Assembly: GCA_041191405.1 (NCBI GenBank)
Contig: JBEEOW010000022.1
Coordinates: 10,605 to 74,604, forward strand
Length of the DNA stretch: 64,000 nt
Source: JBEEOW01 sp041191405
Lineage (GTDB): Bacteria; Bacteroidota; Bacteroidia; Cytophagales; UBA9547
Direction of reading: 5' to 3'
Shown: piece by piece, positions 42,677-51,518 of the stretch
Numbering within the stretch: the stretch's first letter is position 1
Layout of the letters: each line of letters starts with the position of its first letter
Notes under the pieces: model-generated
What the model was told of the DNA's origin: nothing
Database searches by the model: none
The model's input: the letters and a program-made list of their open reading frames with translations, nothing else
Translations under genes and position numbers: made by a program

Positions 42677-44476
42677 ATGAGTAAGGAAAACATTCTCGAA
42701 AACGCTTCTAACGACACCAATTTAATTGGAGTTGTTCCTGTTGAAACTGCTGAAGAATTGGATTTAAATATCGATTATTCAACATTTGCTAAAGAAGATT
42801 TAGCCATCCAAGCAGATAAACTTTCAAAAGAACAAACAGATATACAAGTACTGTTTGGAGAGTTTAAAAAAATAAAAACACATGCTGACGACTTGCTTGA
42901 GCAAGAAAAAAGTTTAGCATTAAATGCTTTTATTGAAGAAGGTGGTGAAGAGGGTGATTTTGAATATAAAATTGCTTCAGAGTTTAATAGTATTGATGCA
43001 CTTTTTAAATCGATTAGAGAAAAATACTATAATCATCAAAATCAATTACAAAATCAAAGAGAAAATAATCTTAAATTAAAACAAGATATTTTAATAAAGC
43101 TTAGACAATTAGTTGATTCTGAAGAGAATAATTCAAGTTGGAATAAGTTTAAAGCTTTAGAGGCTGAATGGAAAGCTGCAGGTGCTGTACCTCCAAATTA
43201 TGCTCAAGAGCTTTGGGCAAATTATAGAGCTTTAGTAGATAGATTTTATAATAATAGAAGTATCTATTTCGAGTTAAAAGAGTTAGATAAAAAGAAAAAT
43301 CTTGAAGCTAAAAAAGAAGTTTGTGTTAGAGCTGAAAAATTAGTAGAAGAAGTTTCAGTTGGAAAAGCATTAAGAGAATTAAATGATTTACACAACGAAT
43401 TTAAAAATATAGGTCCAGTTCCAAACGAATCACAAGAAGAAATTTGGAATAGATTAAAAGTAGCTTCAGATGCAATTTATGATAGAAAGAAAAACTATCT
43501 AGAAGAACAAGAAAAAGCACTTAAAATCAATACTGATAAAAAATTAGCTTTATTGGAGGTTGTAAATACATTTGCTACATATACTTCTGAAGTAATTAAA
43601 GATTGGAATAACAAAACTGAAGAAATGCTTGCTTTAAGAGAGCAATGGGCTAAAATTGGTCCTGCTACCAAAGACCGTTCTTCGGATTTAAATAAGCAAT
43701 TTTGGGCTGTATTTAAAACATTCTTCTCAGCAAAAGGAACATTTTATAAAAATTTAGATGAGCAAAGAAGTGCTAATTTAAAATTAAAAGAAAAGTTAAG
43801 TGAACAAGCTGAGGCTGCCTTTGATAATTCCGATTTAGAAAAAGCAATAAATGTAATTAAACGTGTGCAGGCTGAATGGAAAAAAATTGGTCCAGTACCA
43901 CGTAAATATAACAATGCAATTTTTGATAGATTTAAAAAGGCTTGTGATGCAGTATTTGATAAAAAACGTAGTTTAGCTTCAGCGCAAGATGTAGAATTTG
44001 AAAAAAATGCGGTAGCTAAAAAAGCTATTTGCGATAAATTTGAAGCATCAACAACTTTTACTGAGGACGAATTATTCACAACCTTAGATGAATGGAGTAA
44101 AATTGGATTTGTTCCAAGAGGTGAAGTTGTATCAATTTCGAAAAGATTTGATAAAGCCGTTGATAAATATGTTGCAGGATTTACAGCATTAGACGAAGCA
44201 GCAATTGCAGATTTAAAACTTAGAGTACAAGTGAGATTGCTTAAAAACTCACCAGATGCTAAAGCTAATGTAGTTAAGAAAGAGCAAACTTTAAGAAGAA
44301 AAATTAAAGAATTACAAGATGAGGTAGTTACTTTAGGAAATAACTTAGAGTTTTTTGCAAAATCTAAAAATGCTGACATTTTAAGAAAAGAAGTTGAAGG
44401 TAAAATTAAATCAACAGAAACTGAAATTGCTAAATTATCAGCTCAATTAAAATTAATTACTTCTGCATTGAAATAA
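42677..44476 (+). CDS. DUF349 domain-containing protein
   Basis: A 599-residue, highly charged, helical protein with several DUF349 repeats of ~70-75 residues (WKAAGAVPPNYAQELWANYRALVDRFYNNR, FKNIGPVPNESQEEIWNRLK, WAKIGPATKDRSSDLNKQFW, WKKIGPVPRKYNNAIFDRFK, WSKIGFVPRGEVVSISKRF), each with the W-K-x-x-G-x-V/A-P core. The C-terminal ~60 residues form a coiled coil. The family is cytoplasmic and of unknown biochemical role. Length is usual for Bacteroidota members. Confidence 0.9.
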   Translation: MSKENILENASNDTNLIGVVPVETAEELDLNIDYSTFAKEDLAIQADKLSKEQTDIQVLFGEFKKIKTHADDLLEQEKSLALNAFIEEGGEEGDFEYKIASEFNSIDALFKSIREKYYNHQNQLQNQRENNLKLKQDILIKLRQLVDSEENNSSWNKFKALEAEWKAAGAVPPNYAQELWANYRALVDRFYNNRSIYFELKELDKKKNLEAKKEVCVRAEKLVEEVSVGKALRELNDLHNEFKNIGPVPNESQEEIWNRLKVASDAIYDRKKNYLEEQEKALKINTDKKLALLEVVNTFATYTSEVIKDWNNKTEEMLALREQWAKIGPATKDRSSDLNKQFWAVFKTFFSAKGTFYKNLDEQRSANLKLKEKLSEQAEAAFDNSDLEKAINVIKRVQAEWKKIGPVPRKYNNAIFDRFKKACDAVFDKKRSLASAQDVEFEKNAVAKKAICDKFEASTTFTEDELFTTLDEWSKIGFVPRGEVVSISKRFDKAVDKYVAGFTALDEAAIADLKLRVQVRLLKNSPDAKANVVKKEQTLRRKIKELQDEVVTLGNNLEFFAKSKNADILRKEVEGKIKSTETEIAKLSAQLKLITSALK

Positions 44477-44500
44477 ATTCAAAAAAAGAGTTCGTAAAAG

Positions 44501-44531
44501 TTTGCTAAATAAAATAATTTTCCTACTTTTG
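44501..44531 (+). promoter_or_regulatory. Promoter of tRNA-Thr
   Basis: TTTG (44501-44504), 19 bp, TACTTTTG (44524-44531): a full consensus Bacteroidota promoter 18 bp before the mature tRNA 5' end. Confidence 0.85.
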
Positions 44532-44549
44532 TGAACTCTTAAATGAGAC

Positions 44550-44623
<74 letters not shown>

Positions 44624-44640
44624 CTGAAAATCAGATAATT

Positions 44641-44669
44641 AGACTACTCTTTTAAGGGTAGTCTTTTTT
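44641..44669 (+). terminator. Terminator of tRNA-Thr
   Basis: AGACTAC-TCTTTTAAGGG-TAGTCT stem-loop followed by T6, 18 bp after the tRNA. Confidence 0.88.
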
Positions 44670-44670
44670 G

Positions 44671-44721
44671 TTAGCATACAATTTAGCATACAAATGATAA
44701 GTTTGTATGCTATTTTTTTTT
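44671..44721. repeat. TTAGCATACAA direct and inverted repeats
   Basis: Two direct copies of TTAGCATACAA (44671-44681, 44684-44694) and one inverted copy (TTTGTATGCTA, 44702-44712) followed by T9. It could be a second terminator or recombinase-binding sites at the island edge. Confidence 0.7.
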
Positions 44722-44732
44722 GGTGAGTTGGT

Positions 44733-45983
44733 CTATTTAAACCAATTTAAAATTTCACTACCGATTTCTTTATTTAAACTACCATCAGGATTTAATATAC
44801 AAATCTTACCAATTCCACATTGATGATGTGTATTTTTAACTTTATCAATAGAATCAAAACTTATAAACTTAGGTGTTTCTGCTTTATTTGATGGATATAA
44901 CAACATAGCTTTGGTAGAGCTCCAATAGTCATTGTAAACATACATCTGCCTTAAATCATGCGTAGAAGGTTGACTGTGGCCAATATTCTTCCATTTGGTA
45001 TCAATTACAAAAGCTGTTGTGGATTCACTGTCTATTTTTTCAATTACTATATCTGGACGAATTTTAATTCCATTCCAAAACGAAGTAGATTGTTGACCTG
45101 ATATATTGTATTGCCTATCAATATTTGCCTTTTTTAAACAAGTGAGAATATACTCTTCCCACAAATTATTCATATCAAAAAGTAGGGCAAGCATTTTTTC
45201 AGAACCACTTGAAATGTTTGGTGCGTAGTTTAGTATAATAAATTTAGCTATTTCTATAGCTGTTTGATAGGGGGCTGTTTTTCTGTTTTGTGGAATTTTA
45301 GAGAATGTTTCTTCATTAATTGCAATGTCTTTAACCTCTGGGAAGTCTAATTGAACTGTTTTACATTTAGCATAAAAATAATTCCCCTTACTACATTTCT
45401 CAACAATACTTAAAGCTTTAGCTATGATTTGATGTAATAAATGGTCTTTGTCATACACTTGATGGGTAGTATAAAAACGCTCTTTATGCACCAAATTTTT
45501 ACTGATATGACCCGCAAATTCAAGTTTGCCTTTTAATGCTTTTACATTGCTAGTTTCCTTGTAATATTGCTTGATTAAACCTTGATGAATTAATAATTGT
45601 ACTTCATTTAAAAACCATTCAAAGTAAATATCCAAAAGGTGAATATTTTGCTTATTCACATTGGCGTTGCCTACTTTTTGTACATTGAGTTTACGAGTAA
45701 CTTTAAGCATTTTAATGAGCACATTTTGCCAATCTGCTTTTTCGTTACTATTATCAATTTTGGGTAAAATCTCAATTGTTAAACCATCAACTTGAATTAC
45801 TCCTACAAATTGTTTAAACTTAATTCCATTATGTCGAGTATCAAAATATAAATTATCGTGTAGAATATTAAGTTTTGATAAAGCTACATAGTGTTTCAAC
45901 TCAAATTTTACTTGATTCCTTACCTCATCTATATAAAGTAATTCATGTTCAAAAACTTGTATTCGTTTAGTTGAGCTTTGCAT
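44733..45983 (-). CDS. mcrC: McrC-family restriction subunit
   Basis: A 416-residue McrC protein: N-terminal ~150 residues with the DUF2357-like McrC start (YVALSKLNILHDNLYFDTRHNGIKFKQFVGVIQVDGLTIEILPKI) and a C-terminal PD-(D/E)XK nuclease domain with RPDIVIE (~308-314) and DTKWK (~327-331) supplying the Asp and Asp-x-Lys active-site residues. McrC provides nuclease activity to McrB in type IV restriction of modified DNA. It begins 5 bp after the mcrB stop, a two-gene operon. Confidence 0.93.
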   Translation of the reverse strand: MQSSTKRIQVFEHELLYIDEVRNQVKFELKHYVALSKLNILHDNLYFDTRHNGIKFKQFVGVIQVDGLTIEILPKIDNSNEKADWQNVLIKMLKVTRKLNVQKVGNANVNKQNIHLLDIYFEWFLNEVQLLIHQGLIKQYYKETSNVKALKGKLEFAGHISKNLVHKERFYTTHQVYDKDHLLHQIIAKALSIVEKCSKGNYFYAKCKTVQLDFPEVKDIAINEETFSKIPQNRKTAPYQTAIEIAKFIILNYAPNISSGSEKMLALLFDMNNLWEEYILTCLKKANIDRQYNISGQQSTSFWNGIKIRPDIVIEKIDSESTTAFVIDTKWKNIGHSQPSTHDLRQMYVYNDYWSSTKAMLLYPSNKAETPKFISFDSIDKVKNTHHQCGIGKICILNPDGSLNKEIGSEILNWFK

Positions 45984-45988
45984 TGATA

Positions 45989-47962
45989 TTAAGCTAACAA
46001 AGTGGTAATAGCAGCTTCAAAATTGCTTGATATATCATCAAACGGAATTAATTCATAAGATTTAGCTATTTCAATCTCTGATTTTGTATCAAAGTCTGCT
46101 AAAATAGATTGATTGAATTTAGTGTTTTCTCGTACAAATCCTCGTCCTAATACAAGTCCTATTTTACTATAATCATTGTAAAAATATTCTTGTAATAAAG
46201 GTATTATCTCGTTTTGAAATGAACTCTTAAAATCTTCTTTTATAAAATACGCATGACCCAAGGTATGATTTCTATCAAGAAGAATTTCGATACGATTGTT
46301 AATGGTCTCCATGATTTTTACTCTTTCAAAATCGTCAAATCCCTTTTCTCTAACGACATTTAAATTAGGCAACATTTCCTCAAAACTAAATCTTCTTCTC
46401 AATGCTGTATCTAAAGCTTCAACACTTCTATCAGCGGTATTCATTGTACCAATGATATAAAGATTAGGTGGTACACTAAATTTTTCTTTACTATAAGGTA
46501 AAGTAACTTCTAAGGCTTCTTCTTTCCCATATCGTTTACTTTCTTCAATTAAGGTAATCAGCTCTCCAAATATTTGAGATACATTGCCACGATTGATTTC
46601 ATCTATGATAATTACAAAATTCTTATTATTGTTTTCAGTTGAAGTTTTCAGATTTAATGATTTTTTAAATCTGTTTAAATGATTAACTGAGCTAATAAAC
46701 CAACGATTAAATTTGAATTCTCTGTCAAATTGATCAATATTCTCTTTATTTTCAATGATTTCATCTAAACTTGAGTATTGGGGTATCTCACTTATAATTT
46801 CTTCAGTTTTGTTTTCAATTATGGAAATTGATTTATTGATTGTATTGTAAGTTTTTCCTGTTCCTGGAGGGCCGTAAAGGATTTGATTTAATGGGAATTG
46901 ATTATCAGGAATATTTATATTTTGTTTTATTATTTTTCTAATATTATCACCTATATTTTCCTCTAAATATTCAAGTGCATTTATTATGTTTTCTATTAGG
47001 TCTATATCGTCCAATTTAAAAGTTTCTTTATAGCCGATACTTTCATATTCTCTCCATTTTATCCACTCTAAATTAGTGGGTAAATTACTAATTAAATTGC
47101 TAAAAATAGCCTGTTCATCAACATTTAGACTTTCAAAATGTAAATCAACAAAAACATGATTACTTTTTATTTCGGTTCTTTGGCTTATTTCATAATGAGC
47201 TATTTTATCTCCTATTATATTATCCAAATCACCTAACCAAAGAAATGTTTTACTATTATTAGTGATTTTTAATAAATTATTATTTGCTTTAAAATGTTTA
47301 TTAACCTCAGAAAACAACACTTTCAAAGAGTGTTTTTTTACTGGTTTCCAATCGTTGCTATTTTTATAGATAATTGTAGTTAAAAGATATGTATTATTAT
47401 CATTATTTAAAACTGTTAAATTTGAACTACTGAATATAGATTTTAAATCATCTATAAAATCATTTGATTGATACTCTTTTTTTAAATAATACTTTACAAT
47501 AAATGCTCTGTGTTTTTCACTTAAAATTGTTGCATTTTCTCGTGGGTTTAATAAATATTCAAATGCGTTTTTCGGAGAACCAGAAACTGTTGATTTATTA
47601 AACTTATAATCAATTAAGTTTTTTATCCAAGCACCCATGCGAACACCTGCTCGAGCCAATGTTCTTTTATCATCGTATTCATTTAAATCATTTTTATCTT
47701 TTGCATTTTTATCGCAATATGATATGATTTTAAATAAAAGCTGTTTAATGTTAAATAATTCATCGTTTTCGTTAATTAACAAAAATTGCTTATAGTTATT
47801 AGATAAGTTCATGATATCACTCTTTTGTGAATCAGACAATTCCATATCAAGCCATTTTTTTAAACAATCTTTCCCTTTTTGAAAATAAAAGCCATTAAAA
47901 CTAGCAATTTCATGCAATTCTAAATCAGATTCGCATAATTGTTTTAAATTATTAAATATCAT
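45989..47962 (-). CDS. mcrB: McrB-family AAA+ GTPase restriction subunit
   Basis: A 657-residue protein. The C-terminal half is the McrB AAA+ motor: Walker A YGPPGTGKTY (~360-369), Walker B VIIIDEINRGNVSQIFGELITLIE (~450-472), and NTADRSVEALDTALRRRFSFEE, with sensor and Arg-finger residues. E. coli McrB hydrolyses GTP and the family motifs are the same. The long N-terminal ~340 residues should recognise the DNA modification; they lack an obvious known domain and include a FRG/DUF-like region around residues 130-160. It is partnered with McrC. Confidence 0.92.
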   Translation of the reverse strand: MIFNNLKQLCESDLELHEIASFNGFYFQKGKDCLKKWLDMELSDSQKSDIMNLSNNYKQFLLINENDELFNIKQLLFKIISYCDKNAKDKNDLNEYDDKRTLARAGVRMGAWIKNLIDYKFNKSTVSGSPKNAFEYLLNPRENATILSEKHRAFIVKYYLKKEYQSNDFIDDLKSIFSSSNLTVLNNDNNTYLLTTIIYKNSNDWKPVKKHSLKVLFSEVNKHFKANNNLLKITNNSKTFLWLGDLDNIIGDKIAHYEISQRTEIKSNHVFVDLHFESLNVDEQAIFSNLISNLPTNLEWIKWREYESIGYKETFKLDDIDLIENIINALEYLEENIGDNIRKIIKQNINIPDNQFPLNQILYGPPGTGKTYNTINKSISIIENKTEEIISEIPQYSSLDEIIENKENIDQFDREFKFNRWFISSVNHLNRFKKSLNLKTSTENNNKNFVIIIDEINRGNVSQIFGELITLIEESKRYGKEEALEVTLPYSKEKFSVPPNLYIIGTMNTADRSVEALDTALRRRFSFEEMLPNLNVVREKGFDDFERVKIMETINNRIEILLDRNHTLGHAYFIKEDFKSSFQNEIIPLLQEYFYNDYSKIGLVLGRGFVRENTKFNQSILADFDTKSEIEIAKSYELIPFDDISSNFEAAITTLLA

Positions 47963-48223
47963 TTAAATATATTTTACAAACAAGAAAATATAACTATCTC
48001 CTTTGATTTAATATTAACATTCCTTAATTCTCTCTAAAAGTTTCTGAAATCCGAAAAGTTTTGTAAATCAATTGTAATTGCAAGAATATCTAACATTCAT
48101 AATGCACTATCAATGTTTTTTTAATAGATAAAGTGCATTTTCTTGACATATTTGATTCTACGACTTGAATGGATTTTAGGTGATAATACCTGCAATTGCA
48201 TAAAAAGCAATTCAAATTAACTA
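47963..48223. other. Gap between mcrB and the deaminase gene
   Basis: 261 bp with no gene. It holds the presumed mcrB promoter region and AAGTGCATT/AATGCACT words (about 48102-48140). No clear terminator for the deaminase gene was found. Confidence 0.4.
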
Positions 48224-50107
48224 CTATTGGGTTTCTTCCTTTAACCTCTTTATTTCACTAATTAATTTTTGATTCTCATCCTCCAATTTTTGATTTTGAG
48301 ATTTCAAATCTGAAGCATAATCCACAAAATCAACACCTGTTAATAAAGTTAATTCATCCTTATAGGCAATAAATGGGGAATAAAGTTTATGGTATGCATT
48401 CCCTATAGCGCCATGAAAAGACCTTAATTCTTTTTTATTTGCACCAGCTTTTAAGATGTGGGTAGTTGAAATCCCTGGATATAAATCAATATAATATATT
48501 ACTTCAATTCCTAATTGATATGCTTTTTTTGCACAAAGTTCGCAAGGACTTGCTGTGGTAAACAATTTACCACCTTTTATACCTTGGCCTCCATATTTAG
48601 AAATTTGTAAAAATGCTGATTCCTCTGCATGAAGTGATCTAGTGTGAACTTGATTTTTACCTTCTTTTATTGAATTTTGTATACATTTAAAACAAAAAGA
48701 AACATTTCTACCTTTCAAATGTTGCCTATCTATTTTATCATATTCAACTTTGAACTTTTTATGAAAAACAATATCCTTTTTTTCATAATCACTAAAAGCC
48801 TCTATATCTTTATTGTTTAATAAATCATCGGCACTTCTCAACAAGCAAGGAACATGTCCTTCTGGAGTATTATTCCACCCCACTGCTTTAATTGAATAAT
48901 TTTCATCAGTTACTACAGCACCTACCTGTCTTGAAATACAACCCGAATTATATTTAGCGGTATATGCAATTTGCATACTTCTTTCCTCTGGAGATGGAGT
49001 TATTATACCGGGCTGCTCAATTAAAGAAAGAAACTTCAAAAGTTGCTGTTGAACTGAAAACTTTGGCGAGGTATTAAATTTTAAATTGTTCTTCTCTGAA
49101 TTAAAATCACTTGCCTGTTCTGCTGTTATATTACTTATATGTATATCTGATTTTTGAATACACTCAGAAACATTTTGCTTGTAAAATTCTGTATCACTAC
49201 CTCCTTTATATTCTATCCTATCAATTTTTTTAATTTCATCAACTAAACCTTGATTATTATTATATCTTAGATTTAGTCTTCGATTCATATCATCTTCATC
49301 ACTATTAACTGCCATCATGTAAAATGCAGAATAGCGTTCTTTTAGAAACATAATTTCTAATGGGTTTCTCAATGATTCGATAACAACTTTGCAATTATCC
49401 GGATTAAGTCTTTTATGTTCTTTAATAATTCTATTAATTAAAGTAACTATATTATATACAGTCACTTTACCACTTGAAGAATTACATGAAAGACAACCTC
49501 CATTTCTTAAATTATTAGAAATATCTTGAAGTATTTGAATCCTAATTTGAGGTGATACACTTGAAAAAATTTCATGAATAGAATTAGAAGCATTTTTAAA
49601 TTCCGCAGAATTAAAAATTGTATATAAATCATTCAAATCAGTTCCAACTATTTTACTAGGCATTTCAAAATTAAATTTTGAAAGTTTTAAGTGTAAATTA
49701 TTAAAAGTAGATTTAAAAACCTCTATTTTGTTCTGATATTCATTATCATATTTACTTAAAAAATCCTTAAAAATTTCAAAATCTGTATTAAAAATAAATA
49801 ATGAAATAATATGTTTATACTCTATTAAATAAAATCCTCTAAAATTTTCTGACGCATAGTTATATATAATTTTATACTTTCTATCAGTATTATGTTTTGG
49901 AATTTCAATAGGAGTAGGATATACATTTTTATCAAAACCTTTACTTAGCAAGCCTGCTATATCACTACAACCAGAACCAATTCTTCCAGTTAATCCTATT
50001 ATAGTAAATGATTTTCTTAACTCATAAATCTCACCTAAATTAATTGTATCTCTATTAGTCATAATATTATTTGTTTTTACTTTTAATACATTTTTAAAAT
50101 TAAACAT
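48224..50107 (-). CDS. Anti-phage dCTP deaminase-like protein (P-loop + deoxycytidylate deaminase)
   Basis: A 627-residue two-domain protein. The N-terminal P-loop region has GRIGSGCS (41-48), where the usual Lys of GxxxxGK[ST] is Cys. The C-terminal deaminase domain has the zinc/proton-shuttle motif H493-A-E495 (TRSLHAEESAF) and P521-C522-ELC525, plus SRQVGAVVTDENYSIKAVGWNNTPEG. This architecture is that of the phage-defence dC(M)TP deaminases (DCD/AvcD family) that deplete dCTP on infection. The C-terminal ~30 residues form a coiled coil. Start: ATG 50105-50107, preceded by AGGGAG, 9 bp after the hsdS-relic stop; another ATG at 50062 is possible. It lies inside a restriction island. Confidence 0.85.
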   Translation of the reverse strand: MFNFKNVLKVKTNNIMTNRDTINLGEIYELRKSFTIIGLTGRIGSGCSDIAGLLSKGFDKNVYPTPIEIPKHNTDRKYKIIYNYASENFRGFYLIEYKHIISLFIFNTDFEIFKDFLSKYDNEYQNKIEVFKSTFNNLHLKLSKFNFEMPSKIVGTDLNDLYTIFNSAEFKNASNSIHEIFSSVSPQIRIQILQDISNNLRNGGCLSCNSSSGKVTVYNIVTLINRIIKEHKRLNPDNCKVVIESLRNPLEIMFLKERYSAFYMMAVNSDEDDMNRRLNLRYNNNQGLVDEIKKIDRIEYKGGSDTEFYKQNVSECIQKSDIHISNITAEQASDFNSEKNNLKFNTSPKFSVQQQLLKFLSLIEQPGIITPSPEERSMQIAYTAKYNSGCISRQVGAVVTDENYSIKAVGWNNTPEGHVPCLLRSADDLLNNKDIEAFSDYEKKDIVFHKKFKVEYDKIDRQHLKGRNVSFCFKCIQNSIKEGKNQVHTRSLHAEESAFLQISKYGGQGIKGGKLFTTASPCELCAKKAYQLGIEVIYYIDLYPGISTTHILKAGANKKELRSFHGAIGNAYHKLYSPFIAYKDELTLLTGVDFVDYASDLKSQNQKLEDENQKLISEIKRLKEETQ

Positions 50108-50116
50108 CAACTCCCT

Positions 50117-50176
50117 CTACTTCTTCTTCCCCAAACGCCCTTTCAATTTCTTTATCTCCTCTAGCAAATTTGTGGC
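50117..50176 (-). pseudogene. Relic of an hsdS 3' end
   Basis: On the minus strand this encodes ATNLLEEIKKLKGRLGKKK then stop, nearly identical to the end of the intact HsdS (AKDLLEEIKKLKGSLGKNK). Nothing upstream continues the homology. The DNA is ~85% identical to 50274-50332. It is a leftover or duplicated tail of a second specificity gene, 9 bp before the deaminase ATG. Confidence 0.88.
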
Positions 50177-50193
50177 ATTCCAATTTATAAATT

Positions 50194-50271
50194 GTCTGAA
50201 TCAGGATTTACAAGATTTAAGGATTTACAGAATTCTGATAATATTGTAATTCTGAAAATTCTGATTCAGAC
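50194..50271. repeat. GTCTGAATCAG inverted repeat element
   Basis: Perfect 11-bp arms GTCTGAATCAG (50194-50204) and CTGATTCAGAC (50261-50271) enclose AGGATTTACAAGATTTAAGG-type words. The element fills the space between the intact hsdS stop and the relic tail, and its right arm forms the hsdS stop codon region. Confidence 0.8.
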
Positions 50272-51518
50272 TACTTATTCTTCCCCAAACTTCCTTTCAA
50301 TTTCTTAATCTCCTCCAACAAATCTTTGGCATCGCCATCAGTTGGTAATTGTGGAACTAGCTCACCTTTAAAGGCTTTATGCAACAAGGCTTGTGGTAAG
50401 GCTTCTATTTTAGCTTTGAGTGATTGATATTGCTGTTCTATAGCATCTGCTTTTGCAAATAAACCCTTAACTCGGGTGACGATTTCTCTTTGTTCTAGAA
50501 GTGGTGGAACTTCTATTAAAATTGGTGTTAAATTCATAACCGAAAGTCCAGGTTGAGCAACACCTTTTGCGTAGTTTATTAATTCTAAAGAAGTTAATTT
50601 AAAAAACAACCATATATCATCAATATTTGTGAGGGGATTTACAACTAATGCATGTTCTGTAGCATGGAATTGACCTTCAATTAAATGAACATTACCACAT
50701 AAAGCTCCTTGTCTGCCAATTAAAGAATACCTGCCATTATGTGTAAATGATTCAACATATCCTCTTAAACCATTTGCCCCATAGCAAGGAAAATACCCAT
50801 CTTGTTTTTCATTACTTATTTCAGATGCTGAAATAAATTTACCTGCTTTTAAACTACAAATTTCTCCCAATTCAACTTCTCTCCATTCCTCCAACTCTTT
50901 ACCCTTTCTCCATTCCTCAGTTAACTTACCAGTAACTGCTTGTGTGAGTACTTGTTGGCGAAAGTTTTTAAGTAATACTGGAATGTTTGCCAAACACGAT
51001 TTCATCTGCTCCAACTGAGCAAAAAGTGTATCTAATTTGGCTACAATGCGGTTTTGCTCGGCTAATGGAGGGAGTGGGATTAATGTGTCTTTTAAAATTG
51101 CTTGATTTATATTTTTTTGAGCAACTCCTTTTCCATTCTCACTTATTGAATTAGATAAATCAATCAAAGAGTAAGTTAAATATTTGTCATTAATAAAATC
51201 TGATGGAGTTATACCTGCAATAGCTTGATTAGTGGCTGCATCAATATTTAAAATACCAATTTTACCAAGAGTTGCAAAAATTGTAAATAAAATTGTTCCT
51301 TTTGGGAAAATTCTTGCTGAAGAATTTTTTAAACCATCTTCTGAAATAAATTCAGTAGTTGATTCAACATACATTTCTTTAATGTCAGAAATTTTAACCC
51401 ACGGAATATTACCATCCCAATAATCTTTAATACTACGAGATGGAGTGCCACCACTTTGAACAGTAGCTAATTCTCCAAGCCTACACTCAACCCAATTTTT
51501 CGGCAATTTATTTTCCAT
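50271..51518 (-). CDS. hsdS: Type I restriction-modification specificity subunit HsdS
   Basis: A 415-residue HsdS with two target-recognition domains (~5-150 and ~210-340), each followed by a conserved helical spacer: IPLPPLAEQNRIVAKLDTLFAQLEQMK (~152-178) and VPPLLEQREIVTRVKGLFAKADAIEQQYQSL (~337-367). The protein reads DNA for both HsdM and HsdR. Its start overlaps the hsdM stop (TAATG), so the genes are co-translated. The 3' terminal ~60 bp are duplicated downstream at 50117-50176, which points to past rearrangement of specificity genes. Confidence 0.95.
   Translation of the reverse strand: MENKLPKNWVECRLGELATVQSGGTPSRSIKDYWDGNIPWVKISDIKEMYVESTTEFISEDGLKNSSARIFPKGTILFTIFATLGKIGILNIDAATNQAIAGITPSDFINDKYLTYSLIDLSNSISENGKGVAQKNINQAILKDTLIPLPPLAEQNRIVAKLDTLFAQLEQMKSCLANIPVLLKNFRQQVLTQAVTGKLTEEWRKGKELEEWREVELGEICSLKAGKFISASEISNEKQDGYFPCYGANGLRGYVESFTHNGRYSLIGRQGALCGNVHLIEGQFHATEHALVVNPLTNIDDIWLFFKLTSLELINYAKGVAQPGLSVMNLTPILIEVPPLLEQREIVTRVKGLFAKADAIEQQYQSLKAKIEALPQALLHKAFKGELVPQLPTDGDAKDLLEEIKKLKGSLGKNK

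Noticed and set aside
43744..44379. 211-residue open frame opposite the DUF349 gene
   Set aside because: It is a shadow of the strongly supported DUF349 coding frame, with no family motif or promoter.
50111..50270. AvcI-like antitoxin RNA upstream of the deaminase gene
   Set aside because: The 160 bp are explained by the hsdS relic and the inverted-repeat element; no further conserved RNA structure could be supported by eye.
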